A stretch of 64,000 nt of DNA, taken from the NCBI GenBank assembly GCA_019279435.1, contig JAAALK010000287.1, positions 18,104,162 to 18,168,161 on the forward strand, read 5' to 3'. Below the pieces are notes generated by a model. The model did no database searches, was not told the origin of the DNA, and worked only from the letters and a program-made list of their open reading frames with translations. This document shows, piece after piece, positions 42,001-53,586 of the stretch; position 1 is the stretch's first letter, and every line of letters starts with the position of its first letter. The translations under genes and the position numbers were made by a program. Origin of the DNA: Zizania palustris. Lineage: Eukaryota; Streptophyta; Magnoliopsida; Poales; Poaceae.

Positions 42001-42657
42001 AATGTGATAGAAAATGCATCGAGGGAGATGGGTGTGAGACCAATATGAGTTGCCATAGTGGTAACCCAACCTATGTGATCAGAGATCCCGTGAATTAGGA
42101 CCTGTGAAAAACAATCTATTGGTTAACTTAGGAGCCTAATTATTATTACCTAACCCTCTCTAATATGCAATACTCTCAAAAACGGTAAGGCAGATTGGCT
42201 TTATGCCTTAATGCATTCTGTTGGCTTTAACTAGTGAAGATGTTGTCCTATAGAGCGTTCTTGAAAGAATACACCTATATGAGCCTGACTGTCTAACGTC
42301 ACAGTCTATGAGTCTTGGGTGATCTCTAGTAAGTTCATTATGAGGCCAGGGAGTATGACACATATGCTCCACCCAAGGGGTAGGCTATCGGCCTCTAAGT
42401 ACTAGTTAAGGCTTGCACCAAAACTTGTTCGCAGAAAACTTTCAATTCAAGGCATAGTCCATTGTTCAAGTTGTGAATGAGTATAGCTTGGAGTTCTAAG
42501 CAGGAGTTCAACTTAACAGTCCTCACTAAAACACTAGTATATTAAACAACAGTGGGAATAAGACAAATCTTTAAATGGGCATTCGAGATCTAGTGGGGGA
42601 TTACTCGAATTTTTGAATAGACGCATATGAATATTTCAGAAATACCAAAATAAATCT
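42001..42657 (+). other. Copia 3' UTR, polypurine tract and stub of 3' LTR
   Basis: Non-coding DNA after RNase H. The purine run GATCTAGTGGGGGATT lies at about 42587-42602. It is followed by about 55 bp that match the start of the presumed 5' LTR at 26033 (CATATGAATATTTCA, AATAAAT). The match ends at 42657, where unrelated sequence beginning TGTTGGCGTGC takes over, so most of the 3' LTR has been lost or displaced. Confidence 0.65.
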
Positions 42658-42658
42658 G

Positions 42659-43700
42659 TTGGCGTGCTTTTTGGTCACACACTAACACACGCGTGGCCTG
42701 GGATATTTGCTTGATTCCAGTGCAGGTCCTACGTCTTAGAAAAAGGGTGCAGGGCGTGCTAATCAATTTGACCCTACAACTAATAGGGTATAAGAAAAAA
42801 TAGACGTTAGTAGTATAGCCAATCGGCTGGTAAGCCGATAACTATGATAGAAAGGATAAAACCGTGAACCAGCGTGCCGATCGGCCATATGGAAAATAGC
42901 CCAAGTTGGCCCAATCGAGCGAGCGCGCTATCGACCGATAGAAAAGGCATGGTATGCATATAGGACAACGTGCACCCTTTGATGGTGAACATGATACGAA
43001 GATGAATTAAAGATAACCTATCAGCTTGTACTCTGATAGAAATAAATAAAGCATGCTAGATAATATATCTATATCATGGAAATCATCACAATAACTAGAT
43101 CGGACCTAACCGAGACAGTAGCTAGTCACGATGATCTGAACAATATATCAACAAATTGGGCAAACTTTATTTAGATGAACAATATACGTCATGAAAAAGA
43201 TACAATAGCAAGAGATGTCGGAGTTAACCAATGAAGCCTCAAACTATCAGACCCAGATCACTTCAATCTAAGAGATCAAACCTAACTGATGCAGCCTTAG
43301 ACCTAGTTAAATACACCGAGAACAACCGGCGACCATGCTATTTCACCATTCTCCTCAAGAGATCGATCTGAACCGATGCAGCCGTGAGGGTACTAACCTA
43401 GTTGGCACGGACATCGGGGGTGGTGGGACTCACCTCTTTGCCGGATATCAAAATGATGTAGCCCAGCTCCGAACGCCCGAGTCCCGCTAGATAACCTTAG
43501 TGCTCAAGGGTGGCGATGCGCCGATTGGTTGGTTGAACGAGAGTTAACTAATCTAACCTAAGGGATACATATTTATAGTTCGTAGACCTGCCGTCCAAGT
43601 AACTTATCTATTCGATTTTGGATGAATCTGTAACCATCTTCTACTCTTATCTCCATCGTCTCCCCTTCCTATCATGTAGCTGTTGCGGACGGACTCTTTT
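42659..43700 (-). repeat. LTR-like DNA, minus orientation
   Basis: On the minus strand it ends GCACGCCAACA at 42659, an LTR-like terminus, and has TATAAATATG at about 43576. GATCGG/CCGAT motifs recur. The far boundary and target duplication could not be found. Its neighbour on the minus-upstream side is a Tat pol fragment, so the two may derive from one deleted element. Confidence 0.4.
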
Positions 43701-43759
43701 GACTTTCTTTGACTGGATCTTCCTTGACCTTATGTTGACCGTGTGCCTTCCTTGGTGGG

Positions 43760-43955
43760 CCTTGGGCTTTACCAAATCTTTGCGGCTTAGTCCGGGCATC
43801 TCCCTGTACTCCCATGTGAAACAATCGACATACGACCGAAGCAACTTTATTACTTCAGCCTTTTCATTAGCCTACAAATTTTTTTTACAAAAGTCGGCCT
43901 TGGAACAGTACCATCGCCTATATCTACCTCCTCTAGAGGGTCGGCCAACGCGAAA
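43760..43955 (-). pseudogene. Tat-lineage pol fragment before RT
   Basis: Minus-strand reading DPLEEVDIGDGTVPRPTFV, one TAG, then KAEVIKLLRSYVDCFTW and EMPGLSRKDLV. This matches the conserved stretch leading into RT in Tat-lineage elements. It breaks off into LTR-like DNA, so nearly all of pol has been deleted. Confidence 0.6.
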
Positions 43956-43984
43956 CCTTGACCGAACTAAAGAGAACAACTAAA

Positions 43985-45725
43985 AGGAACAAACTTTATT
44001 GACTAGTATCAAAACTTGAGAATTGTTCTCAAGCAAGAGAAAAATGATTACATTCTAGAGGAACCCCACCCTAAAGAACGTAAGGATTATACTCTCCTCA
44101 CTATGAGTCGCATTTTTGAAAAGCACACTAGTGATTCAGTTGATGTCAGTTGTCTCATTCTTGCCTGTATGTCATTTGAGCTTCGGAAACAATATGAGAA
44201 TAAAGATGCCTATGATATGATCGTAGGGCTGAAGGGCATGTTTGAGAACTAAGCAACGGCTGAGAGATATATAACATCTCAAAATCCTTATTTAATTACA
44301 AAATTGTAGATGGTAATCAAGATGGTTAGTTATATTGAGAACCTGGAGCAGCTTGTCTCTCCTCTTGATCAAGATTTAGCCACAGATGCTATTTTTAGTT
44401 GCTCCCTCTGAGCTTTGATCAATTCATTATGATTTTTCATATGAATGGCATGAAGAAGACCATGGTTAAATTGCATGGGATGCTCAAGATAGCTGAGGAA
44501 AGTATCCGAAAGAATCCTAGTCATGTGTTGATGGTTCAACAGGAAGGAAAGAAGAGAAAGCGGAAGGGCAAGGCTAAGGCTCCAGATGCGATCTCGAGCT
44601 CAATGTCTAAATCGACTAGAAAGTCCAAGCCAGGTCCTGCTAGCTTTGACACTTTCCACCACTACCATAAGCCTAGCCATTGGCGGAGGAACAACAAGTT
44701 GTATCTAGAAGAACATAAAAGAAGGGAAGTTAGACTTCCACTTTAGATATTAATGTTATTGAAATTAATCTTGCTACTCGTCCAAGTGATTCATGGGTAT
44801 TTGATATCAGTTCAATGATTCATACTTGCAAATCGTTGCAGGGGCTGAACAGATCAAGAAAGTGTGCAAGAGGAAAATTGGATATCTGCATTGGCAATGG
44901 TGCAAAGGTTACAGTGTTGACCGTCAGCATTTATGCATCGTCGCTTCCCCCAGGTTAAGTTTTGGAGTTAAATAGTTTTTATTTTATTCCAGCCTTAGGC
45001 AAAAATATTATCTCTTCTTCATATTTAGAGGAAGATGGTTAAATAACAAGTATTTTTTAATATTGTCAAATGATATGCTCTATGATGTTTGTCCATTGTT
45101 GAATGTCTTATACATTCTGAATCTTGAGGATACACACGTTTATAATATTAATACAATGCAACAATAACTCAATGATTTGAATCATGCCTTTATCTTGTAT
45201 TGTCGTTTGGGTCATATAAATGAGAAGCGTATGCAGAAGCTCCATAGACATGGCTTTTGGAGTCATTTGATTTTGAATTATTTGACACATGTGAGTCTTG
45301 TTTACTTGGCAAAATGATAAATACGCCTTTCACTGGTACCATTAAGAGGGTGAATGAGTTATTGACCCTAGTGCATACTGATGTATGCGAAGCGATGAGT
45401 CATATAGCCGGAGGTGGTTTTCAGTACTTTATTACTTTTACTGATGACTTGAGTAGATATGGTTTAATGATCATCTGAAGCAATGTGGAATTATTTTACA
45501 GCTGACTCCACCTAATACACCTTAGTGGAATGAGGTGTCTGAACGAAGGAACCAAACCTTATTAGACTTGGTCCGGTTAATGATGAGTATTTTGGTCTTT
45601 TTCTCTTCAATAATAGTATTGAAACCAATTCTTTTATGAGATGAAAGGGAGAACCACACCTACTCTGCTTTTCTATTCCATCTTTAAAAAAGAGTAGTGG
45701 TAGTGAGTCTGCCACGTACCTAACC
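43985..45725 (+). pseudogene. Copia gag-protease-integrase fragment
   Basis: Gag pieces LRIVLKQEKNDYILEEP and VDVSCLILACMSFELRKQYEN (44016-44252), a Lys-rich segment at 44560-44650, protease-like DSWVFDISSMIHTC at about 44790, pre-integrase YCRLGHINEKRMQKLH (45210), CESCLLGKM, LVHTDVCEAMSHI, TFTDDLSRYG, and a displaced integrase piece WNEVSERRNQTLLD (45520). Internal deletions and stops are numerous, and there is no RT or LTR. It is a different copia family from the 26033-42657 element. Its left end abuts the minus-strand Tat scrap. Confidence 0.75.
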
Positions 45726-45729
45726 TTTT

Positions 45730-46732
45730 ATAGTTTGATCCTTGGTATTATTTCATAATACTATCTAACAACCAATATTTGGCATAGATATAATCAAAAT
45801 AAGCACTCATAGCAAAAAGTCAATAACACATATCATATAAAATATATTTAATTTATTTTAGATAATATTATAAAATTCCTTTTGTTCGTAGCAAAGCTCG
45901 CACGGGCAACTTGTTAGTTTTTCAAAATGTAGCTATCTTGGTAAATACCCCGTCCATCTCACATAAAGCTAATTTATAGCATTCAAAATTTGTCCTAGAA
46001 AGGACATTTTACACACCGTAGGTACCAAACTTATTAATTCTATTTTGGTGGCCATTCGGTTTGACTCGTGAAATAAAATATTTTGGTACACTATTGAAAA
46101 ACAGATTTTTCCTGTAGACATCAAACTGTCAAAAAATATAGAAAACCGACAGAAAATAGGCAATTCTAAAATATTGATATTATTTGCCGGCCATTCCGAT
46201 CGAAATGGAATTGTTAAATTTGCTAGATTCTCCACGTGTGCATTTAATTGGAGTATATATAATTATACGACAATTGAATCCATATATAATTAATTACAAA
46301 AATCCCTTCAATTTTAATTAAGACACCTAATTAAGAAATTTAATTAATTGGTCTCCCATTGTGGGCACAGCTAGCCAACTTCCAGCTCATACCCATCATG
46401 CTAATACGCGTACTGTGTGCCAATATCTAGCTGTTATATATATTGCACGCATCTACTTAATTTAGAAAGACTGATAAATAAGAAGTGCAGGATACAAAGA
46501 AGAAATGAATTAACTTACTATCAAAATGGTATAGAAGAAACGGACACGTATCGTACCTAGTGAAGAAGAACCAGGTGATTCAATTCAATTCCGGAGTGGA
46601 TCCAATGTACAATATAACTTATCGATAAGTTAAAATAAACTTCTCTAACTAACTCAGTGTTAATGACATCATCAGTTTATATTAGCATGTCTGGTGGGGC
46701 CTTTAATGTGGCCCTGAAAACTGTGATTATTA
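45730..46732. other. AT-rich intergenic DNA
   Basis: About 1 kb after the copia scrap with no coding signal, RNA gene or bounded repeat that I can see. It contains AATTAATT-type runs at 46260-46360, and short ORFs without domain similarity. Confidence 0.5.
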
Positions 46733-47034
46733 GGGCATCCACAATGGGTGAAAAAATAGTCCATTAGTATTAAAATATTTTTATAAGTGAGATGAATTAT
46801 TGTAGTAGTCTTTATAGTTGTCTAGTAAAAGATACCCATAAGCTTATGGGTTGCCAATAAGAAATAAAATAATATTTATCACTTCTTTTCTTTCCTTCTC
46901 TTTTTATTTTCTCTCTTACTTTTGATATCTACTATTACTATAAACATTATATTGTGGGATGAAAAATAACTATAGATTAATATTGTGGGTCTCATCTATA
47001 TGGACTACTTTTGCCATATACATTGTTGATGCCC
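46733..47034. mobile_element. Tourist-like MITE (PIF/Harbinger type)
   Basis: 302 bp with terminal inverted repeats GGGCATCCACAATG and CATTGTTGATGCCC (one mismatch in 14), flanked by TTA on both sides (46730-46732 and 47035-47037). TTA duplication and these ends are diagnostic of Tourist-like miniature elements, which lack a transposase and are moved by PIF/Harbinger enzymes. The interior is AT-rich and non-coding. Confidence 0.92.
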
Positions 47035-47860
47035 TTAGCTGATAAATTTGTGACGATGACAATGATCTGAAATCTGAATCTACCAATGATTCAATTCAAA
47101 ATGGCCGTAGAAATTTACAGGTATATCTACGTCTTCCACAAACAACTGAGTTAGGCTCGAATTGAAAGAGACAAAAAATAGCCTAACAACTTGGCAAACA
47201 GAGAGGACAGGGCCAGCAAGAATTGAGAAGCAGATTAAGTATATAATTAGCATTGCATGCAGTAGTACAGAAGCATGAGAACACTATGATCATAAATCAG
47301 CTTTAATTATTGGGAAGCAACTTATAAAGTTTAGAGCTATCTATCTATCTAGTTTATAGGTATATATGTATATATACATATGTATGAATCTATGTATATA
47401 TAATATATATGCACACACACACACACACAAATATATATGAAATTGACACATACAATTGTTGGTAGCAGTAGAATGCTAGGAGAAATTAAATTGAGAGAGA
47501 AAAAGCCAATTGTGTGTGATATATATCTATACCTATGATTTATATTTATAGCCCATCTTACATTATTTGTTACATGAAAAGGCACAAATTAATCTAGTTT
47601 AAATAGATACATATACAAAGCAAACCAACTATATTCAAAAATCACAAAAACCTCAAACTACGTAGCGTATATATAATTTCAGAACATGCATGTACATAAA
47701 CATATAAAGAATACAAATCGGTCGCCAAATAAGACTGAAATTAACAATAATTTCAGAACAAAAAACCCCAAAAAAATACCTCTCGGTTGAACATATACCA
47801 TGCAAGACATATATATACGTACATTGATTCAAAGTACGTACACTCTTCAGAGTTCAGACA
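47035..47860. other. AT-rich flank with TA and AC microsatellites
   Basis: Holds TATATA-rich runs at 47358-47412 and a (CA)n tract at 47412-47429. No coding signal. It lies on the 3' side of the minus-strand bHLH gene and may include its 3' UTR and polyadenylation region. Confidence 0.5.
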
Positions 47861-48034
47861 TGCGACGTATATCTGTGAATATTACGTTCACCGAATCTCG
47901 ATGTGCGTGTGAACCGGCCGGGCACGCACACGTAAGCACGCTGACGTAAGCGTGTGTTTGTGTGCGGGGGTCGATGTCGCTTTGCCGCCGCCGCCGGGGG
48001 CCGGCCAGCCCGCCGCGCGCGCGCCATCATCATC

Positions 48035-48274
48035 TCACGTGGGGGACGGGCACGGCACGGCGCAGAGCTCGGCGAGCGCCCTGAGGAGCTCCACCCTGGC
48101 CCGGAGCTGCGCGATGTACCCGGCGGTGCGGAGGAGCAGCCGGTCGGCCGGAATCTCCGCCGCGCCTGGCACCAGCCGCCGCAGCTCCCGCAGCTTCCGC
48201 CCCACCAGCACCGCCGCCGCGCGCCGCCTCCTCCTCCTCGTCGTCGTCCTCCTCCTCGCCACCGCTTCCACCAT
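48035..48274 (-). CDS. Atypical (non-DNA-binding) bHLH protein, PAR/UPBEAT/IBH1-like
   Basis: 79 residues from ATG 48274. After an Arg-rich start (residues 7-18), an HLH region follows: helix 1 VGRKLRELRRLVPG, loop AAEIPADRL, helix 2 LLRTAGYIAQLRARVELLRALAELC. It lacks the Glu/Arg contacts of a basic E-box-binding region, as in small atypical bHLH proteins that act by heterodimerising with other bHLH factors in light and brassinosteroid growth pathways. The exact subgroup is uncertain. The gene is intronless and GC-rich, typical of grass genes. It is the only intact host-like gene in the window. A longer overlapping minus frame (47854-48573) has no domain. Confidence 0.65.
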   Translation of the reverse strand: MVEAVARRRTTTRRRRRRAAAVLVGRKLRELRRLVPGAAEIPADRLLLRTAGYIAQLRARVELLRALAELCAVPCPSPT

Positions 48275-48339
48275 GACGGAAGCGCTCGTACGCAGGAAGT
48301 CGGGATCTCTTGCGGCGAGCGAGGAGAGCGCCGGCGGGG

Positions 48340-48400
48340 AAAGCTAGGTTGGAGCGGGCGACGACGAGGCGGCGGGATAAATAGCTCGAGGCGGCGCGAC
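48340..48400 (-). promoter_or_regulatory. Probable promoter region of the bHLH gene
   Basis: About 100 bp upstream of the ATG (minus direction), the sequence GCTATTTATCCC at 48374-48385 gives a TATTTAT box. GC-rich DNA surrounds it. The complementary strand reads GATAAATA, so orientation cannot be decided by the motif alone. Confidence 0.3.
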
Positions 48401-48599
48401 GTGAGGGGTGGGTTTAAGAGGGGACGTGTCTTTGAGGGGGCTAGATGCGAAAAGGGCGCGTGAGCTGTGGCCGGGTCGTCGCGTAGCGTGGGGCCCGCGC
48501 GTGGACGCCTCGTCCTATCCTGCTCTGCACACGTGTCTGACAGCTCCATTAAACAATGTATCAATAAACGCATTTGATTGTTGTTTTAATAATTTTGCC

Positions 48600-49009
48600 A
48601 CTACGAGTTAAGGATGTCTTTAAACGGAATGCCTCTGCACAGGACGAGGGGCAATTTCATTTTTAAGATTATTGGATGAGAGAAAGGTGTAACGGGATAA
48701 TTGGAAATGTTTTCTTCATATTCGGAACGACGAGAGAACTCGTTTCACTTATGCATAAGAGAATGACACGGGGCTCACTGTATTGTCTTATCCATTCAAT
48801 ATTTCAACAAAAAAAAGGTGAGATTGACTTATTTCATTAGCCAAACAGAAAATATAACCATCATATTCCACAGGATCACCGATCCAAACACAACCTATGA
48901 CTTATACGAACGTTCACTAAGCTTACATTGTCAAAACTATAGCTTTTAGATGCTTTCAATCTATATTAATTTTGTATCCAGTAAAATATACTATTTTTAG
49001 GCATTACAC
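48600..49009. other. Unassigned AT-rich DNA upstream of the bHLH gene
   Basis: No ORF with a domain and no terminal repeats found. It includes the 5' distal flank of the bHLH gene. Short direct and inverted stretches are at chance level by eye. Confidence 0.4.
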
Positions 49010-49975
49010 AGTAAATTGAAAGAAAATTTTGAAAAATCTAGGTTGTAACACTCGATCGACATTGTTGTGGAGCTTATTAGTTTTTTAGTTTTAAAAAATC
49101 AAATGAAGTCTAAAAAATACGAGACTTATCATAGTATTATGATATGATACATAGATACTGTGATAAAAATTTAAAGATATTTCGAGAAAGTTGTCACCTG
49201 AGATGTTAAGAAACCAGATATTCTCCCATGAGTTAATTAGGTTGAGAGAATGAATGGGTTAGGTTTGAAAGAAATTTTATGGTTAAATCTTTGTTTGAAT
49301 ATGAAACTTTTTTAAAATCAAAATACAACATAGATTATTTCAAGTAAAAATTTGGTATTTTTCTGGGTCAATGTACTATTTTTAATTTATTAAGTGTGTT
49401 TGTAGGATTTATATTGGAACATGTCAAATTTGAAATGTAAGTGCATAAAATAATGAAAAAACAATTGTAGAAAAATCATATTCATATTTTTAGTCCATTT
49501 GTAGGACTTATCAACTAAATTAAAAGAATTTTTTAAAAACCTAGGTTGCGACACTCGATCGGCAACGTTGACCTTGATGGTTTTTTAATTCTAAAAATAT
49601 TAAATAAAGTCTGTAAAATATCACACTTATCATGGTGTTATGATATAATATGTAAATATTGTTATAAAAAATTAAAATTGTTTGGAGAAAATTATCATTT
49701 ACGATGTTTAAAAATGGAAGATTGTGAGAGGATGAAATTGGATTTAAAGAAGGAGTGGGTGAGGTTTGAAAGCAAAACAATGGTTACATTTTCATTTAAA
49801 ATTTTTTATAAATCAAAATAAAGCATATCTTATCCCCCGAAAAAATTGGCATTTTTCTAAAGATTTAAATTGAAACATGTAAAATTGAACTATAAGTGCA
49901 TAAAATATTGAACTAAATTGCTTGGAAAAATCGTATTCAAGTTTTTGAGTCTATATTTTTAGTACTTACCCACTA
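49010..49975 (+). repeat. Degenerate tandem duplication of about 500 bp
   Basis: Unit 1 starts about 49013 and unit 2 about 49515. Matching landmarks in order are CTAGGTTGYRACACTCGATCG, CTTATCATRGTRTTATGATA, and AAGTGCATAAAATA followed by a segment ending ATATTTTTAGT. Identity is perhaps 70 percent with indels, so the duplication is old. No element ends or coding function are apparent. Confidence 0.7.
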
Positions 49976-50035
49976 TTGTTTAACAAATTTTGTCAAAGAA
50001 AAGAATTAAAAACAATTTGAAAAACTTAAAAAATG

Positions 50036-50085
50036 AAAAAAAAAGTTTGCCAAGTGTCTCAAATTTCGCACTCGGCAAACCTTTT
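50036..50085. repeat. Stem-loop with TTTGCCAAGTG / CACTCGGCAAA arms
   Basis: Two complementary arms, GTTTGCCAAGTG and CACTCGGCAAAC, enclose about 16 bp. The GCCGAGTG word is common in subterminal regions of grass CACTA-type elements, so this may be the remnant of one. The following 50160-50285 is pyrimidine-rich and has no domain. Confidence 0.45.
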
Positions 50086-51034
50086 TTCTGTAGACGACGC
50101 CAAAATTCCAATTTTTTTTCCATTTGGCAACAAAATTTTGAATTCAGTGCAAAAATTTTCACCCAACCCTTTAAATTTCCACACCTCCATCTCAACTCCT
50201 CCCTCCCCACAACCACTTGACCTCCCCACCGCCGACACCATGCCTCGCCAATGTGGTCTATGTGTGGTTGCTATGCTCGGCCCCGTTTGTAACGCCCTAA
50301 ATTTTATCAGGCATTAAAAATAAAATAAAGTAATTAATAAATGAATTTCAAGAAAATAATTTAGTATAAATCGATAAATAAGAAATCTAAAATACGAGCT
50401 TAAAAATTTCATTTAAAAATAAATCGCAACTAGTGTAATTTTCCCAAAATTTTCCTAGCCTTAAATTGCGTTCCAAAAATTTTCCGGGATTTTTGGTGCA
50501 AATGAATTAATTAAGATATAATCAATATCATTTCATCGCAAAACTCTAACACTAATTATTAAAATATATTTCAACACGAATGCTGTGTGAATAAAATATA
50601 TGATAAATCATTTTAATTAAAAATAATATAAAACCAAATAAAATTTGGCAAGAGAAATTTCTAAAAAAATTTCTCCCACCTCAAATAAATTTAGGTTTTT
50701 ATTAAGAATTTTTGTAACTAGAATATTAATCCATAATATTTCAATGAATAACTTTAATAAAAAGTAATTGAATCACTCTCTTTCCAATATAATTTAAATC
50801 ATCATTTCCGACTATCTATATCTTTTCCCAATAAAAAATCCGGAGGAATCAACATTCTATTTTTGGTCGTGAAATTAAAATCCCATTTTAACCGCGTGTT
50901 TAAAGTCCATTAAAAATCACTTTAAAAATTATTTTTATATTCACAAAAATGAATTAAAAACTTTGGTTTGATGTTCATGTTCGGAATTTCTAATTTCGAC
51001 GTGAATAAAAAATTTATTGATTTTCCAAGCCATC

Positions 51035-51529
51035 TGTTGGCATAAAAGATTACGCTAAGAGGTTCTGTGAGATCAAGAACAGACAAACAATGAGTTCGTG
51101 TTTAAGAACTATCTCAAATCTCCGAATTGGATAATAACTTAGTAGTCCGAATATGTGTATTGAACAATTGAGTATTCGATGCCCATTACAGGGTAAGAAG
51201 AGAGGTATTTATAGGCAAAAATGTCTAAGGAAAAGACATATTTACCCCTCAATTACAACCAACATAGTGGAAACTATTCGGTACCCTGAACAGGGTTAAA
51301 ATGGTAAAATCTACCCAAAGCAAGTAGATAAGTCAAACATCTTATCAACCCCGCCGTTCCATTCCAAAGCCTCATATCCTGCGGAGGGTTCCTTCGGATC
51401 GTAGATCGAAGCACCCTTCGGCGTAATGTCTCCTCCACCTTCGTGCATGAGCCCATCAGCTCCGAAGCTGATAAGTCCTTTTGAACTGTTAATCTCTAAG
51501 TCCTGAAAGTGAAGCATTTTCCCCCAACA
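51035..51529 (-). mobile_element. Solo LTR, 495 bp
   Basis: Bounded by TGTTGG and CCAACA with CCATC duplications on both sides (51030-51034 and 51530-51534). A TATAAATACC box on the minus strand near 51209 and the start TGTTGGGGGAAAATG indicate minus orientation. It contains CTTCGG/CGAAG motifs. It was left by recombination between the LTRs of an element inserted in the larger LTR. Confidence 0.9.
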
Positions 51530-51654
51530 CCATCGTTTATTCGCACACTATTTCTTTGAAATCCAAAATTTCTAAATTTATTTTAAATTTCAAACTTTCC
51601 AAAAACTTTTCACTTTTTCTTAAAAATCCAAATTTGAATTTTTAGAAAAAATAT

Positions 51655-51975
51655 TTTCATATTATTTTCCTCCTTTCCTTTTCTTTCCTTTTTTTCTCTT
51701 TTTCTCTTTCCTCCTTTTCCCTCTCCCTTTCTTTTTTCCTGGAGTGCATGCGCACGCACACTTCTTCTTCTCTTTCCTTTTTTTTCTCTTTCCCTCTTCT
51801 CTTTCTTCATTTCCTTTTTCTTCTCTTTCTTCCTTCCTTTTCTCTTTCCTTCTCTCTCCCTTCCCTTTCTTTCCTGGCCGCACCCTCCTCCTTCCTTCTG
51901 CTCCTTCTATTTCCTTTCTTCATCTTTCCTTTATTCTTCCTCTCTTTCCTTCTACACATGCCTTTCCATCTCATG
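51655..51975. repeat. Polypyrimidine (CTTT/CCTT) tract
   Basis: About 320 bp of nearly uninterrupted C/T on the plus strand inside the LTR, ahead of its TATA-like box. Several overlapping low-complexity frames arise from it and are not genes. GA/CT tracts can act in grass promoters, but no function is shown here. Confidence 0.85.
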
Positions 51976-52010
51976 TCCGTGGCTTCCATTTATCCAGGCA
52001 CCTCCTCCCT

Positions 52011-52019
52011 CTATAAAAG
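52011..52019 (+). promoter_or_regulatory. TATA box of the truncated Tekay-related LTR
   Basis: TATAAAAGC in CCCTCTATAAAAGCCATGCC, just after the pyrimidine tract. A donor-like CTCTCG/GTGAGG lies about 160 bp downstream at about 52174. The position is equivalent to the TATA-like box of the intact LTR. Confidence 0.55.
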
Positions 52020-53586
52020 CCATGCCAACCTCTCCTCCTCCCTATGCCACCCTCTCATCCTTGGCCAAAACCATCCACGTTGGCTGCGCAGTCGTGTCGT
52101 CCTGCATCCCATGCGCCATCCACTGTGCAGCGCCATGCCGATGCTCCGCATCGTCGTCTCTTGTTCCCTCTCGGTGAGGACACATTTTCTTTTGATTCAC
52201 TTGCTCCTATAAATTAAATTGTTTCATGTCTAATTAGTTTTATTGCATCATAATTGTTTCTATTCCGCTATGTCATTTTGTTCATCGATACGTTTCAACC
52301 ATTAATTAATATTGATCCTAAAATGTCATTATCAAAACCCGATGATCCCGCTTTGAACTATTTTAATCTTAGCCGCAGGATTTTCATTAAATCTTGGCCG
52401 TCCGTCGCCATTCAATTAATTTGTTATATCATTTTATTCCAGTATGTTCATCATCGTATTGTTATGTCTATTTATTTAAATCTATTTGTTGCATCATTAA
52501 GATTAGATAAACCATCATCAATTGAATAATTACTATCTCGATTTATCATACCCATGTATTTGTGATAATTAATTCCAATATATAAATCCGGCGACTCCGT
52601 TCCAATTTATTTAACCCGGTGGTTCCATTCCGATCTAATTTATTTCATTGTTATTCATGATCTAAATTCATGTTGAGCTATTTTCGTTGATTTATCCTCC
52701 ATTGATTTCTATTTGTATCGTACCGATGTTCCGCGTTCAACTAACCTTGAAAACGGTTCTCTTTATCTCTAGAGTATCCGGTGTTCCATTTCGTTCCCAT
52801 GTGTTCCGTCCCAGAGGTCATATTTTCCATAAAGCATAGATCATCGTCATTCCATTTCTCATACCGGAGTTAATATCCATCGTCATTCATCGTCAATCAT
52901 AATGGATGAATGCCGCCTTACTCTCCTTTATTTTGATCTAAACCATCGATTATGACTTGATTTATGTTTGATAATCAGACTTGCGACGTTCATCGATGGT
53001 CGTCACCGATCGTCGATTGTTCATAGTCGTTCGTTACCATCCATTATCGAGGTTCATCGATTTAATCTAAAACCATCAACATGGTTGCTAAGGCTTAATC
53101 GGTTAAGCCTTTACGCGTACCTTTAGTCGATCATCTCTTTATCCTAAATCGAATGGACTACGTTGTCCAACGGTCACAACCTATTCAAATCCTTCGAATA
53201 AATCCATTTGTACCTTTTTGTTTCTAATCAATCAACACATTCAATTCAACCCATCCTTGTTTTCAATTAAATCATAACCCATCAATCTACCCTTGTCTTA
53301 ACTCAAATTTAATCATTCTATTTCATTCTATCTAAGTGAATGTTTTGATCACATGTCGACCCTCTCATTTAATCCGAAGGAATAATCTTGAGATTATTTC
53401 CTTTCTTAGAGTTCTATAATGAATCTAGACTTCTAAAATTCATATCTTTTCCATTTGAACTCAAAATTTCATCATTCAAAATCTAGAGAATCCCTCCTTT
53501 AATTATATACAACTTTAACCAATTTAATTGAAATGTTTGTAATGTTTATTTTAATTGTTTATTATTCTCGTTTCGCGTACCAATAG

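Larger units (their letters stand above)
26033..42657 (+). mobile_element. Degenerate copia element split by a SIRE-type insertion
   Basis: Order: LTR-like DNA (26033-26760), gag (26932-27491), nested SIRE element (27492-38599), gag end, protease, integrase, RT, RNase H (38605-42000), polypurine tract (about 42590-42602) and the first about 55 bp of a 3' LTR. The match of the sequence around CATATGAATATTTCA at 26045 and 42626 supports the LTR pairing. Many stop codons and frameshifts indicate an older insertion than the nested one. RT and RNase H identify it as copia; the lineage within copia is not certain. Confidence 0.75.

Noticed and set aside
47952..48463. Plus-strand ORFs opposite the bHLH gene
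   Set aside because: Compositional shadows of the minus-strand coding sequence.
47854..48573. 239-codon minus-strand ORF overlapping the bHLH gene
   Set aside because: Arg/Pro-rich low-complexity translation in a GC-rich region with no domain. The 79-residue frame carries the HLH pattern instead.
51610..52212. Lys/Glu-rich and Phe/Leu/Ser-rich ORFs
   Set aside because: Translations of the polypyrimidine tract, which is low-complexity DNA.
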